Positions 52,612 to 61,922 of a DNA stretch of 64,000 bases are shown in pieces. A program made the translations under genes and the position numbers. Position 1 is the first letter of the stretch; each line of letters starts with the position of its first letter. The notes beneath the pieces are model-generated. The model saw only the letters and a list, made by a program, of their open reading frames with translations, had not been told where the DNA came from and ran no database searches. Source of the stretch: Streptosporangium lutulentum (GTDB taxonomy: Bacteria; Actinomycetota; Actinomycetes; Streptosporangiales; Streptosporangiaceae); NCBI RefSeq assembly GCF_030811455.1, contig NZ_JAUSQU010000001.1:1798001-1862000 (forward strand). The letters run 5' to 3'.

Positions 52612-53712
52612 GTGAGTGAGCTGCAGAAGAACGTCCAGGCCGTTGCCGACCGGCTTGTCGACTCGGGAGCCGAGCGGGGCGTGCAGGTCGCCGTCTACCG
52701 GGGCGCCGAGCAGATCGTCGATGTCGTGGCGGGTGTGGCCGACCCCGAGACCGGCCGCGCCGTCACCCCGGACACGCCGTTCTACAACTTCTCGATCGGC
52801 AAGGGCGCGACCGCGACCGTCGCCCACATCCTCGCCGAGCGCGGTCTGTACACCTACGACACCCCGGTCGCCGAGCTGTGGCCGGAGTTCGGGGCGCACG
52901 GCAAGGAGGGCGTGACCGTACGGCACGTGCTCAACCACACGGCCGGCGTGCCGGGCCTCTCGCTCGACAGCACGGCCGAGGACGTCTGCGACTGGGACAA
53001 GATGTGCGCGGCGCTTGAGAACGCCGAGCTCTGGTGGGAACCGGGCACCAAAATGGGCTATCACGCCTACACCTTCGGCTACCTGGTGGGGGAGATCGTC
53101 CGGCGCGCCACGGGGAAGCCGATCTCGCAGGTGCTGCTGGAGGAGGTCTCCGGGCCGCTCGGCGTCGCCGACGAGCTCTACTTCGGGGTGCCGGAGTCCG
53201 AGCACCACCGGCTGGCCAAGCTGGAGGACGAGCCGATGGACCCCTCGGCGTTCGGCGACATGCCCGACGACCTGCCGATGTTCAAGGCCGGGCCGATGAC
53301 GCTGTTCCCGGCGGCCGGTCTCGGCAACCGCCGCGACGTACTCGGCGCCGACATCCCGGCCGGCGGCAAGACGACCGCGCGGGCCATCGCGAAGATGTAC
53401 GCGGCGCTGCTGGGCGAGGTCGACGGGGTGCGGCTGCTGACGCCGGAGCGGCTCCGCGAGGCCACGAGGAAGTCGTCGTCCGGCATCGACGAGATCTTCG
53501 GGATGCCGTCCGCGTTCGCCCTGGGATACGCCCTGGGCTCGCCCGTCGACCAGTCGCCGGAGACGGTCTTCGGAATGGCCGGGGCCGGGGGGAGCGGCGC
53601 CTACGCGGACACCGCGACCGGGCTCGTGGTCGCCGTCACCAAGAACCGCCTGACCAACGACTTCACCGCGTACGGCCAGGTCGCCGACGTCGTCAAGCGT
53701 CTCGCGTCCTGA
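52612..53712 (+). CDS. Serine hydrolase, class C beta-lactamase-like
   Basis: 366 residues without signal peptide. The catalytic SxxK reads FYNFSIGKGATATVAH near residue 63, the Tyr motif is likely MGYHAYTFGYL near residue 150, and the third motif is FGMAGAGGSGAYAD near residue 325. Family VIII esterases and related hydrolases share these; being cytoplasmic it is more likely an esterase than a beta-lactamase. GTG at 52612 has AGGAAA just upstream. A strong terminator follows. Confidence 0.87.
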   Translation: MSELQKNVQAVADRLVDSGAERGVQVAVYRGAEQIVDVVAGVADPETGRAVTPDTPFYNFSIGKGATATVAHILAERGLYTYDTPVAELWPEFGAHGKEGVTVRHVLNHTAGVPGLSLDSTAEDVCDWDKMCAALENAELWWEPGTKMGYHAYTFGYLVGEIVRRATGKPISQVLLEEVSGPLGVADELYFGVPESEHHRLAKLEDEPMDPSAFGDMPDDLPMFKAGPMTLFPAAGLGNRRDVLGADIPAGGKTTARAIAKMYAALLGEVDGVRLLTPERLREATRKSSSGIDEIFGMPSAFALGYALGSPVDQSPETVFGMAGAGGSGAYADTATGLVVAVTKNRLTNDFTAYGQVADVVKRLAS

Positions 53713-53723
53713 CCCGCCCGTTC

Positions 53724-53766
53724 CCGCCCGCCCTCACGTCACGTGGGGGCGGGCGGTTCCCTTTTC
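53724..53766 (+). terminator. Rho-independent terminator after the serine hydrolase gene
   Basis: CCGCCCGCCC (53724-53733) pairs with GGGCGGGCGG (53747-53756), with an inner CACG/CGTG pair, followed by TTCCCTTTTC. Confidence 0.85.
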
Positions 53767-53848
53767 ACGGGAGCGTCACGCCGCGTGGGCGCACCTCCCG
53801 AGGACGCGCCGGCGGCGGATCTATGATTTTGATACCGAAGGGAACGCC

Positions 53849-55111
53849 ATGGACATCAGGGACTACGCGGACAAGGTCTGGCGCGGCGCGATGGAGGACA
53901 ACATCGCGCACGCCGGGATGGGCGGCAGCGGGGTCGTGGAGATCGCTGACGGGCTCGGCTGGCAGCCCGGGTTCGGTAACGCGATCGCGTTCCGCAACGC
54001 GGGCGAGCTGATCCTCTTCGACACCGGGAACGCGATCGCCGCCGACCGGCTGCACTCCCGGATCCGGGAGTGGACGACCGATCCGCTGACCACCGCGTTC
54101 TACTCGCACGGGCACATCGACCACGTCATGGGCATGGCCCCCTTCGACGCCGAAGAGGGCGCCCGGCCCCAGGTCGTCGCGCACGAGCTGGTCCGCGACC
54201 GCTTCGACCGCTACGTGCTGACCGCCGGCTACAACTCCGTGATCAACCAGCGGCAGTTCCAGCTCCCCGAGCTGCGCTGGCCGACCGAGTACCGGCACCC
54301 GGACGTCACCTATCGCGACGCCATGACCGTCTCCCGGGCCGAGCTCACGTTCGAGCTCTTCCACGCCAAGGGCGAGACCGACGACGCCACGGTGGCCTAC
54401 GTGCCGGAGTACAGACTGCTGCTGCCCGGCGACCTGTTCATCTGGCTCGCGCCCAACTGCGGCAACCCGCAGAAGGTGCAGCGCTACCCCCGCGAATGGG
54501 TCCAGGCCCTGCGCCGCATGGCCGCCCTCGACGCCGAGATCATGCTGCCCTCGCACGGCGCACCGATCTTCGGCGCCGACCGGATCGCCCAGGCCCTCCT
54601 GGAGACCGCCGAGTGGCTGGAGAGCATCGTCGAGCAGACCCTCGCGATGCTGAACGAGGGCCGCCGCCTCGACGACGTCGTGCTCGCCGTCGTCCCACCC
54701 CGGCACCTGGCCGACCGGGTCTACCTGCAGGCCAAGTACGACGAGCCGGAGTTCGTCGTCCGCAACCTGTGGCGGATGTACGGGGGCTGGTACGACGGAA
54801 ACCCGGCGCACCTCAAACCCGCCCGTGACGCCGACCTCGCCCGTGCCGTCGCCGATCTCGCGGGCGGCGCCCTCCGGATCGCGGACGCCGCCCGCCGGGC
54901 CGCCGCCACCGGAGACCTGCGGGTGGCCGCCCACCTGGCCGAGATGGCCGTCCAGGCCGACCCCGGCGACGCGAGCCTGCACGAGGTCCGGGCCGAGGTC
55001 TACGCCGCCCGCGCCGAGGCCGAGTCCTCCCTCATGGCCACCGGCATCTACTCCTGGGCCGCCGCCGAATCCCGCCGGGCCGCCGATCAGGGGGAAAGAC
55101 CTTCCCCTTGA
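53849..55111 (+). CDS. MBL-fold hydrolase with alkylsulfatase-type dimerisation domain
   Basis: 420 residues. The zinc motif is FYSHGHIDHVMGM near residue 88 (HxHxDH), with further ligands in FHAKGETDDATVA, LLLPGDLFIW and LPSHGAPIF. Residues about 265-390 form the helical dimerisation region of SdsA-like alkyl sulfatases (HLADRVYLQAKYDEPEFVV), though the third SCP2-like domain of those enzymes is missing. It may be an alkyl- or aryl-ester hydrolase. ATG at 53849 has AAGGGAA 6 bases upstream. Confidence 0.88.
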   Translation: MDIRDYADKVWRGAMEDNIAHAGMGGSGVVEIADGLGWQPGFGNAIAFRNAGELILFDTGNAIAADRLHSRIREWTTDPLTTAFYSHGHIDHVMGMAPFDAEEGARPQVVAHELVRDRFDRYVLTAGYNSVINQRQFQLPELRWPTEYRHPDVTYRDAMTVSRAELTFELFHAKGETDDATVAYVPEYRLLLPGDLFIWLAPNCGNPQKVQRYPREWVQALRRMAALDAEIMLPSHGAPIFGADRIAQALLETAEWLESIVEQTLAMLNEGRRLDDVVLAVVPPRHLADRVYLQAKYDEPEFVVRNLWRMYGGWYDGNPAHLKPARDADLARAVADLAGGALRIADAARRAAATGDLRVAAHLAEMAVQADPGDASLHEVRAEVYAARAEAESSLMATGIYSWAAAESRRAADQGERPSP

Positions 55112-55164
55112 GCCCGGGGCAAGCCGCGGAGCCGGTTTTCCGGGTGGGCCACCCGGCTGGCAGG

Positions 55165-55731
55165 ATGGCGGGTGTGACCCTTGCCGCGTCGGCACTGCGC
55201 GTGCCACGAGCCGTCGTCTTCGCGACGTTGTGCGTCGTGGTCTCCGCGGGCGGTCACGTCCTGGCCGGCGGCGGGCCGGTCCCGCCGCGTCTGGTCGCTC
55301 TCGGCGCGGCGATCGCCTTCTGCGTGGCGTACGCGCTCAACGGACGTGAGCGTGGCGCGGACGTCGTGCTCGCCGCGACCGTCGGAGCCCAGATCCTGCT
55401 GCACGAACTGTTCGGCCGGGCCGCGCCCGCGCCGCACCTGACGGTCGCCGCCGATCACGCCCACCCCGGCTGGGGCATGGCGGCGGTCCACCTGGTGGTG
55501 GCACTGGGCACGGGATGGTGGCTGCACCGCGGCGAGAGCGCGCTGTGGTTCATGATCCGTCTGTACGGCGGGCGGATGCCGGTGATCCGGCTGCGCCTCG
55601 CCTGCGCCGCCGAGGTGACGCCGCCCGCCTGGCAGGCCGTACCGGCCGCCGGCGTCCGGCCGTACGGCGGCTGGGAGATCCTCCCCGTGCTGCGGCGGCG
55701 CGGCCCGCCCGCGTCCCGACCCACCGGCTGA
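55165..55731 (+). CDS. His-containing membrane protein, paralogue 1 (copper-locus family)
   Basis: 188 residues with about four membrane spans. RVPRAVVFATLCVVVSAGGH then VLAGGG, later ILLHELFGRAAPAPH, DHAHPGWGMAAVHL and HRGESALWFMI align along their length with the protein at 56435-57007, which has HVLAG, VLHLLF, GHVHSG and ARGEAALWAML at matching places. The conserved His residues sit at membrane edges and could bind copper. I do not know a named family. ATG at 55165 is preferred over TTG 55108. Operon: this gene, copC-like, paralogue 2, PCu(A)C, DyP. Confidence 0.72.
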   Translation: MAGVTLAASALRVPRAVVFATLCVVVSAGGHVLAGGGPVPPRLVALGAAIAFCVAYALNGRERGADVVLAATVGAQILLHELFGRAAPAPHLTVAADHAHPGWGMAAVHLVVALGTGWWLHRGESALWFMIRLYGGRMPVIRLRLACAAEVTPPAWQAVPAAGVRPYGGWEILPVLRRRGPPASRPTG

Positions 55732-55862
55732 GGAACCTCCCCGAAGGGTCCGGCGGCCGGTGTGCCCCCGTGACCAGGCGCTTCCTTCCTCCACCGAAGC
55801 GTCCCTCCGGTTGTGCCGATCCGCGACGAGGGCGCGGACCGGGAGTTCCCTTGGAGCCCGTG

Positions 55863-56438
55863 ATGGCATACATGCCACGATTCATACGCAGGACGGTGTC
55901 GGCGACGCTCTGCTGCGGGTTGTTTCTCATGCTCACCGCGCCCGCCGCGCTCGCCCACGACAGCCTGAAGAGCAGTTCCCCGGCGAAGGACGCCAAGATC
56001 TCGACCATCGAGCGGATCGAGCTGGAGTTCAGCGCCCACGTCCTGTTCCCCACGGTCGTCCTGCGCGAGGCGAAGGGCAAGTCCGTGGACATCGGCCAGG
56101 CACACGCCGACGGCCCGAAGGTCACCGCCAAGGTTCCGCGAACACCGCCCGACGGCAAATACGTGATCGCCTGGCGGGTGGTCTCCTCCGACGGTCACCC
56201 GATCGAGGGGGAGATCCCCTTCACCGTGACCGGCTCGGCTCCGTCGTCCGCGAAGCATCCCGCGCGGGCGTCGGCGCTCAGGCCGTCCGCCGCACCCGAT
56301 TCCGTCTCCGCCGGCGATCAGGTGGGCACCCAGGGCGTTTCGACCTGGATATGGGTCGCCCTCGCCGTGCTCCTGACGATCGGTGCGGGGGCCTGGCTCC
56401 GGTACTCCAACCCGGATCGGCCCGGCAGCGCGAAGTGA
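55863..56438 (+). CDS. CopC-domain copper-binding protein with C-terminal membrane anchor
   Basis: 191 residues: signal peptide (TLCCGLFLMLTAPAALAHD) whose mature end leaves the N-terminal His (HDSLKSSSPAKDAKI) typical of CopC copper sites. A CopC beta-sandwich follows (LEFSAHVLFPTVVLREAKGK, VSSDGHPIEGEIPFTV with the second His), and a C-terminal span (WVALAVLLTIGAGAWL). It binds copper outside the membrane. GGAG lies 8 bases before ATG 55863. The next gene starts in a GTGA overlap. Confidence 0.9.
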   Translation: MAYMPRFIRRTVSATLCCGLFLMLTAPAALAHDSLKSSSPAKDAKISTIERIELEFSAHVLFPTVVLREAKGKSVDIGQAHADGPKVTAKVPRTPPDGKYVIAWRVVSSDGHPIEGEIPFTVTGSAPSSAKHPARASALRPSAAPDSVSAGDQVGTQGVSTWIWVALAVLLTIGAGAWLRYSNPDRPGSAK

Positions 56439-57007
56439 CCTCCCCGACCCCGCCGGCGGGCCTGACGTTCCGCCTCGCCCGCGCCGCCGCCTTCTCCGCG
56501 GTCTGCCTCGGGTTGAGCGTTACGGCCCACGTCCTCGCCGGAAACCAGGTCTCCGCCCCGAGCGCGGCCGGCGGGCTGGCGCTGGCGTTCCTGACGGCCC
56601 TGGGAGCGTCGGGACGCGAACGCACACCGGCCGTGATCATGCCGGTTCTCGTCGGCCTGCAGGCCGTACTGCACCTGCTTTTCTCCTTCGCGCACGCCAC
56701 GTCCCACGTTGAGATCACCGGGCACGTCCACTCGGGGCTGCTGCCCGACCTGGGCATGCTGGTGGCGCACGGCTGGGCCGCCGGGCTGACCTCGCTGTGG
56801 CTGGCGCGTGGGGAGGCGGCTCTCTGGGCGATGCTGCGGCGGCTGGACGTACGGCTCCGCCTCCTGCTCGTCGTGTGCGCCGATCCCGCCTACACCGCCT
56901 TCCTGCCCTCGCGCACGGCCGAGCCGGCGATCCTCCGCTCGGCGATCCTGCGTCACGCCGTGAGCCGGCGTGGTCCTCCCGGGTCTGTCACCGCCGTCTC
57001 CGGCTGA
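56435..57007 (+). CDS. His-containing membrane protein, paralogue 2 (copper-locus family)
   Basis: 190 residues, four or five spans. GTG at 56435 overlaps the CopC stop, so it is translationally coupled to copper-binding protein synthesis. It aligns with the product of 55165-55731, including the ending RRGPP. Several His cluster in SFAHATSHVEITGHVHSG near residue 90, an attractive metal-binding loop. Unknown family; a copper chaperone or importer partner of CopC is inferred from coupling and context. Confidence 0.75.
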   Translation: MTSPTPPAGLTFRLARAAAFSAVCLGLSVTAHVLAGNQVSAPSAAGGLALAFLTALGASGRERTPAVIMPVLVGLQAVLHLLFSFAHATSHVEITGHVHSGLLPDLGMLVAHGWAAGLTSLWLARGEAALWAMLRRLDVRLRLLLVVCADPAYTAFLPSRTAEPAILRSAILRHAVSRRGPPGSVTAVSG

Positions 57008-57201
57008 CCGCTCAGGTCGCCGGGGGACGTCACCTCGCTCCCGAGCCCGCGCGTGCGGGCACCTGCCGAGCCGTCGTCCGGCCGCTCGGTGGATCGAACC
57101 TGCGTGACAACTCCGGGCTGTCCGTCCGGCGGGCCACATCAAGGCGGCATTCGGCCGCGGCCCGCCGACGTCGGCCAGAAGATCAGAAGAAGGGCATCAC
57201 C

Positions 57202-57780
57202 ATGCTTTCTCCTCGTGTCGCCCCCGCCGGAATCCTGCTCGCGGCCGTGATGGCGCTCAGCGGATGCGGCTCCCAGAACGCGACCACGACACCGGCGGCG
57301 GCCGGAAGCACCGCGCCCGCTGCGGCCACCTCCACTGCGGTCACCGCCACGGAGACCGGTGCCGGATCGGCGACAGCCTCCGGGCTGACGATCACCGATC
57401 CGTGGGTGAAGACCGTCAAGAAGGGCATGACCTCCGCCTTCGGCACCCTGGTCAACACCACCGACGCCGACGTGACCGTCGTCTCCGCGACCTCTCCTCT
57501 GTCGCCGATGGTCGAGCTGCACGAGATCGCCGACTCGGGCGGCAAGATGGTCATGCGCCCGAAGAAGGGCGGTTTTGTCATCCCGGCTCGCGGCTCGCAA
57601 CAGCTTCAGCCCGGCGGCGACCACCTCATGCTGATGGGCGTCACGCAAGAGGTGAAACCCGGCGCCCGGATCCCCTTCACCCTCACCCTCGCCGGCGGGC
57701 GGACCGTGACGTTCACCGCGGTCGGCAAGGACTTCGCCGGCGCCAAGGAGGATTACCAGCCCGGCATGGGTGAGGGCTGA
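57202..57780 (+). CDS. PCu(A)C-type copper chaperone lipoprotein
   Basis: 192 residues. Lipobox LSGC near residue 20, Thr/Ala-rich linker to about residue 60, then the PCu(A)C barrel: VELHEIADSGGKMVMRPKKG and LQPGGDHLMLMGV hold the His and Met ligands of the family (the Met often found after the first His is Ile here). Such proteins carry Cu(I) outside the cell, to cytochrome oxidase or other enzymes. AAGAAGGG lies 8 bases before ATG 57202; the stop overlaps the DyP start. Confidence 0.92.
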   Translation: MLSPRVAPAGILLAAVMALSGCGSQNATTTPAAAGSTAPAAATSTAVTATETGAGSATASGLTITDPWVKTVKKGMTSAFGTLVNTTDADVTVVSATSPLSPMVELHEIADSGGKMVMRPKKGGFVIPARGSQQLQPGGDHLMLMGVTQEVKPGARIPFTLTLAGGRTVTFTAVGKDFAGAKEDYQPGMGEG

Positions 57781-59003
57781 TGCGAGAGCCCCAGCTGACA
57801 CGCAGGGGACTGCTGGCGGGAGGCGCCGCCACCGCGGTCGGCGCCCTCGCCGCCTGCGCCCCCGAGCAGACCGCCTCCCCGGGCCGGTCCGTCGCCGGAA
57901 CGGCGTCGACACCGGCCTCCCCCGCCGGCGGCCTGGCGGTGGAACCCTTCCACGGCCTCCATCAGGCGGGCGTCGCCACGCCACCCCAGGCCCACGCGGT
58001 CTTCGTCGGCCTCGACCTGCTCCCGGGCACCGACCGGGACGCGGTCGTGCGGATGATGCAGCTCCTGACCGACGACGCCCGGCGGCTGACCGGGGGCCGG
58101 CCCGCGCTGGCCGACACCGAGCCGGAGCTGGCGGTGCTGCCCTCCCGGCTGACCGTCACCTTCGGGTTCGGCCCCGGTCTCTTCACGGCGGCCGGGGTGG
58201 AGGACCGGCGCCCCGCGTCGATCGCGCCCCTGCCGGGGTTCGCGATCGACAAACTCCGGAAGGAGTGGACCGGCGGTGACCTGCTGCTGCAGATCTGCGC
58301 CGAGGACGGCCTCGCCCTCGCCCACACCCTGCGCATGATCATCAAGGACGCCCGGTCCTTCACCCGGGTGCGCTGGACGCAACGGGGCTTCCGGAGCGGC
58401 CCGCAGACCCAGGCCCCAGGGCTGACCCACCGCAACCTCATGGGCCAGCTCGACGGAACCGTCAACCCCCGGCCGGGCACGCCCGACTTCGACCGGGCCG
58501 TGTGGGTGAGCGACGGCCCCGGCTGGCTGCACGGCGGCACCACGCTCGTGCTGCGGCGCATCCGCGCGGAGCTGGAGACCTGGGACGCCGCCGACCGGGT
58601 CGCCAGGGAGTTCACGATAGGCCGCCGGCTGGACAACGGAGCCCCGCTCACCGGGCAGGCCGAACACGACGAGCCCGACTTCGGCAGGCTCACCCCGGCC
58701 GGCTTCCCCGTCATCTCCGAACAGGCCCACATCCGCCGGGCCCACGTCAAGGACCCGAACATGCGCATCCTGCGCCGGGTCTACAACTACGACGAGGGTC
58801 TCACCTCCGAAGGACACGCCGACTCCGGACTGCTGTTCGCCTCCTACCAGGCCGACATCACCCGGCAGTTCCTTCCCATCCAGAAAAGCCTGGCCGAGGC
58901 CGACCTCCTCAACGAGTGGACGACACCCATCGGCTCCGCCGTGTTCGCCGTCCCACCGGGATGCTCACCCGGCGGCTGGATCGGAGAGACCCTGCTGGCC
59001 TGA
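57780..59003 (+). CDS. Dye-decolourising (DyP-type) haem peroxidase, Tat-exported
   Basis: 407 residues. Twin-arginine signal (LTRRGLLAGGAATAVGALAA, then a Cys that may be lipidated). The DyP motif is MGQLDGTVNP near residue 225 (GxxDG, with the distal Asp), and the proximal haem His is likely in EQAHIRRAHVKD near residue 320. Starts in the stop of the PCu(A)C gene (TGATG). In Streptomyces lividans a Tat-exported DyP (DtpA) works with extracellular copper chaperones to mature the copper oxidase GlxA; the same pairing here suggests a related pathway, though no GlxA gene is in the window. Confidence 0.92.
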   Translation: MREPQLTRRGLLAGGAATAVGALAACAPEQTASPGRSVAGTASTPASPAGGLAVEPFHGLHQAGVATPPQAHAVFVGLDLLPGTDRDAVVRMMQLLTDDARRLTGGRPALADTEPELAVLPSRLTVTFGFGPGLFTAAGVEDRRPASIAPLPGFAIDKLRKEWTGGDLLLQICAEDGLALAHTLRMIIKDARSFTRVRWTQRGFRSGPQTQAPGLTHRNLMGQLDGTVNPRPGTPDFDRAVWVSDGPGWLHGGTTLVLRRIRAELETWDAADRVAREFTIGRRLDNGAPLTGQAEHDEPDFGRLTPAGFPVISEQAHIRRAHVKDPNMRILRRVYNYDEGLTSEGHADSGLLFASYQADITRQFLPIQKSLAEADLLNEWTTPIGSAVFAVPPGCSPGGWIGETLLA

Positions 59004-59034
59004 CATGTCATGACCGTCCAGGGGGGCGCGGGAA

Positions 59035-59631
59035 CTACGCGCGAGACACCGCGTCGAGCACGTCAAGGTACCCGTCGCCGGCTCGCCACAGCGCGTCCGC
59101 GACCGGTTCGAGTTTGCCCGGGCTCCAGCGCCGGTCCTCGTACGCCCGCGTGCACGCGCGAAGGTTGCGCAGGCTGACCGCCAGCTCCTCGTGCAGCCGC
59201 CCCAGCAGCAGGTCCTCGGCTGGGGCGGCCAGGCGGACGGTTTCGCCGTGCCCGTCGCGCAGCGCGGCCAGCGTGTCCTCCCGCACTCCGTCCGTGTCGT
59301 CCCAGACCAGGGCCGGCCGATCGATGCGGTGGTTCCAGACCGGCGCACGCGCGGACCTCCACCAGACCAGCACCGGGTTCCTGGCCAGGCGGGTGGCATT
59401 GGCCCAGTGCTGCGCGCCGGGCGGTTCACTCCACCAGGCGACCTCGTCGGCCGGAAGGTCGACGCACAGGGCGACCGTCACGGTTTCCAGGTCGCGCGGC
59501 GGGCCGAGCAGGTCCGCGGCCACCCACATCTGGGTCACCCGCAACGGAAAGATCGAGGGCGGCCGGGTGGCCATCTGGGCGCACTCCTGCGCCAGCGACT
59601 CCAGATGATGCACGGCGCGGGTCCATTTCAT
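59035..59631 (-). CDS. DUF7711-like hypothetical protein
   Basis: 198 residues beginning MKWTRAVHHLESLAQECAQM, the conserved start of this actinomycete family, followed by VTVALCVDLPADEVAWW and PVWNHRIDRPALVWDDTDGV. Cytoplasmic, no known activity. The start at ATG 59631 is set by the family N-terminus; the frame runs to 59760. Confidence 0.72.
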   Translation of the reverse strand: MKWTRAVHHLESLAQECAQMATRPPSIFPLRVTQMWVAADLLGPPRDLETVTVALCVDLPADEVAWWSEPPGAQHWANATRLARNPVLVWWRSARAPVWNHRIDRPALVWDDTDGVREDTLAALRDGHGETVRLAAPAEDLLLGRLHEELAVSLRNLRACTRAYEDRRWSPGKLEPVADALWRAGDGYLDVLDAVSRA

Positions 59632-59866
59632 CCGGCCATCCTCGCCCATGCGGGTGGACCGTCGAGCCCACGCCATGGAGATCACCGGGGGCGCGGGGCA
59701 CACCGGCGGGCCGTACGGGGTCCTCGTGGTCGTTTTGACGCGCGGGGTGAAGCGCTTCACGGGGCTTTTATCATGATTTACGACTTCATGTCACTAAATC
59801 GGCAAATATGCGCGCATAGGGGAAGGGACGTTGATTCCACTCATGAGCTGATCGCCGGAGGTCCTC

Positions 59867-60415
59867 ATGGTTCGAAGAATGCTCGTCCTGATGGCCCTCG
59901 CCGTCCTCGTGCTGGGTGGCGCGATCAGCGGCGTCGCCGCCGCTCAATCGGCTCCCAGCGACCAGGACAGTCATTTCCTGGTCCAGGCGCACCGGGCCAA
60001 CCTGGCCGAGATCGAGGCAGGGAAGACCGCTCTGGACAAGGCGAGTGACCAGACCGTCCGCGACCTCGCCAACAGGTTCGTCGCCGACCACACGAGGCTC
60101 GACGCGAACGTGCGGAAGGCGGCCGAGGATCTCAACGTGACCCTGCCCGACCGACCCGGTCCCAAGCAGCGCGCCGTACTCGACAAGGTGTCGGCACTGA
60201 GCGGAGCGGCCTTCGACCGCGCGTGGATAGCCGCGGAGATCAAGGGACACCGGGAGACCCTCGACGCGGTGAACACCGAGCTGAGGGACGGCTCCTCCAC
60301 CGAGGTGAAGCAGCTCGCCACGGACGCCAAGCCCGTCGTGCAGGAGCACCTGAACCTGCTGGAGAAGGCCCGAGGCTCCGAGAAGACGCCGGAGAGCACG
60401 CCGAGCCCCAGCTGA
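59867..60415 (+). CDS. Secreted DUF4142 protein
   Basis: 182 residues: signal peptide (MLVLMALAVLVLGGAISGVA), then the helical DUF4142 domain (DSHFLVQAHRANLAEIEAGK, LANRFVADHTRLDANVRKAA, then AAEIKGHRETLDAVNTEL), a ferritin-like four-helix bundle found in secreted proteins. The Ser/Pro tail is disordered. GGAGG lies 6 bases before the ATG. Function unknown. Confidence 0.87.
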   Translation: MVRRMLVLMALAVLVLGGAISGVAAAQSAPSDQDSHFLVQAHRANLAEIEAGKTALDKASDQTVRDLANRFVADHTRLDANVRKAAEDLNVTLPDRPGPKQRAVLDKVSALSGAAFDRAWIAAEIKGHRETLDAVNTELRDGSSTEVKQLATDAKPVVQEHLNLLEKARGSEKTPESTPSPS

Positions 60416-60431
60416 CCGGCGGCCAAGGCCA

Positions 60432-60484
60432 CCGGTCCGGCCCCGCGTTCCGGCGCCCGGCGGCGCCGTCCGGGGCCGGACCGG
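60432..60484. terminator. Bidirectional terminator between DUF4142 and permease genes
   Basis: Arms of 14 bp (CCGGTCCGGCCCCG and its complement at 60471-60484) with a 25-base loop, between two convergent genes. Confidence 0.8.
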
Positions 60485-60535
60485 CCCACATGGGCCGGCG
60501 GGCATCGGATCCGGGCGGGAAACCGTTCCCCGGCC

Positions 60536-61900
60536 TCAGCCCACGTGGGCCGGCGGGGCGGGCTCTTCCTCGGTGAACTCGATCTCGGGCGGGGGAAGCC
60601 GGAACAGGCGGGTGAGGTAGGCCAGGTAGACCACGCCGACGAGGAGCCAGATCAGGCCGAGCATGATGGCGTTGCCGTCCAGCTTGGTGAGCAGCCACAC
60701 GTCGACGATCGCGCCGATCGCCGGCGCCAGGACGTACGGCAGGATCCTCGGCCGGCGCCCCGCGCGGCGTTCGCGGAGGTAGAGGGCGATGACGCTGAGG
60801 TTGACGAAGGTGAAGGCGGTGAAGGCCCCGAAGTTGATGAACGACGTCGAGGTGGCGACGTCCAGGCGCAGGGCGATCATCCCGACGACGCCGGTGAGCA
60901 GGATGCTGAGGGCGGGCGTGCGGAACCTGGGGTGGATGTAGCCGAAGATCCTGCGGGGCAGGACCGAGTCGCGTCCCATGGCGAACAGCAGTCGCGAGGT
61001 GCTGGCCTGCGCGGCGAGGCCGGAGGTGAACTGGGCGATGACCAGACCGGCGAGGAAGACCGCCCCGAACAGGTTGCCGCCGATCGTCTTGGCGATCTCG
61101 GAGGCCGCCGAGGAGGAGTCGGCGAAGGTGCTGCCGGGATGCACGAGCTGGGTGAAGTAGGCGACGACGACGAAGATGGCGCCCCCGATGAGCGCGATGA
61201 GCAGGATGGCCCGCGGGATCGTCCTGGTGGGTTCGACGGTCTCCTCGGTGAGGGTGGTGACGGCGTCGAAGCCGAGGAAGGAGTAGGCGGCGATGGCGGC
61301 GCCCGCCGAGATGCCGGACACGGTCGTGGCCGGGTTGAGGAACGGGGCCGGGTCGATCAGCGCGCCCGCGCCCCGCGAGCCGACCACGTGGCCGATCGAC
61401 AGCAGGACGAAGAAGACCAGGACCAGGATCTGGAAGACCATGAGCAGGGAGTTGGCCCTGGCGGCGACCTTGATGCCCAGCAGGTTGAGCGCGGTCGTCA
61501 CGACGATGAAGGCCACGATCCACAGCCACGAGGGGACGCCGGGGAACTGCGCGGACAGGTAGGCGCCGCCGATCAGCCAGATGACCATGGGCAGGAAGAA
61601 GTAGTCGAGCAGGACCGCCCACCCGACGAGGAAACCCACCCGGGAGTCGATGGTCCGCCGCACGTAGGTGTAGGCGGATCCGGCGATCGGGTACGTCGCC
61701 GCCATCCTGCCGTAGCTGAGGGCCGTGAACAGCATGGCGATCAGGGCGACGGCGTACGCGGCGGCGGTCGCGCCGCTCGTCGTCTCGGCCACGACGCCGA
61801 AGATGCCGAGCACGATCAGCGGTGTCATGTAGGCCAGGCCGAACAGGACGACGGATCTGAGCGTGAGGGCTCGCCTCAAGGTCGGTTCGCTGGCTTGCAT
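60536..61900 (-). CDS. APC-superfamily amino acid/polyamine permease
   Basis: 454 residues, about 12 spans. Start motif GLAYMTPLIVLGIFGVVAET, then GATAAAYAVALIAMLFTALS and AYSFLGFDAVTTLTEETVEP near residue 215 as in PuuP-like polyamine/amino acid importers. ATG at 61900 has GGAGGAA 7 bases upstream. It follows the nitrilase-family gene by 22 bases, so transport and hydrolysis of a nitrogen compound are probably linked. The substrate is unknown. Confidence 0.9.
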   Translation of the reverse strand: MQASEPTLRRALTLRSVVLFGLAYMTPLIVLGIFGVVAETTSGATAAAYAVALIAMLFTALSYGRMAATYPIAGSAYTYVRRTIDSRVGFLVGWAVLLDYFFLPMVIWLIGGAYLSAQFPGVPSWLWIVAFIVVTTALNLLGIKVAARANSLLMVFQILVLVFFVLLSIGHVVGSRGAGALIDPAPFLNPATTVSGISAGAAIAAYSFLGFDAVTTLTEETVEPTRTIPRAILLIALIGGAIFVVVAYFTQLVHPGSTFADSSSAASEIAKTIGGNLFGAVFLAGLVIAQFTSGLAAQASTSRLLFAMGRDSVLPRRIFGYIHPRFRTPALSILLTGVVGMIALRLDVATSTSFINFGAFTAFTFVNLSVIALYLRERRAGRRPRILPYVLAPAIGAIVDVWLLTKLDGNAIMLGLIWLLVGVVYLAYLTRLFRLPPPEIEFTEEEPAPPAHVG

Positions 61901-61922
61901 GGCGAGGTTCCTCCAAAGGGGA

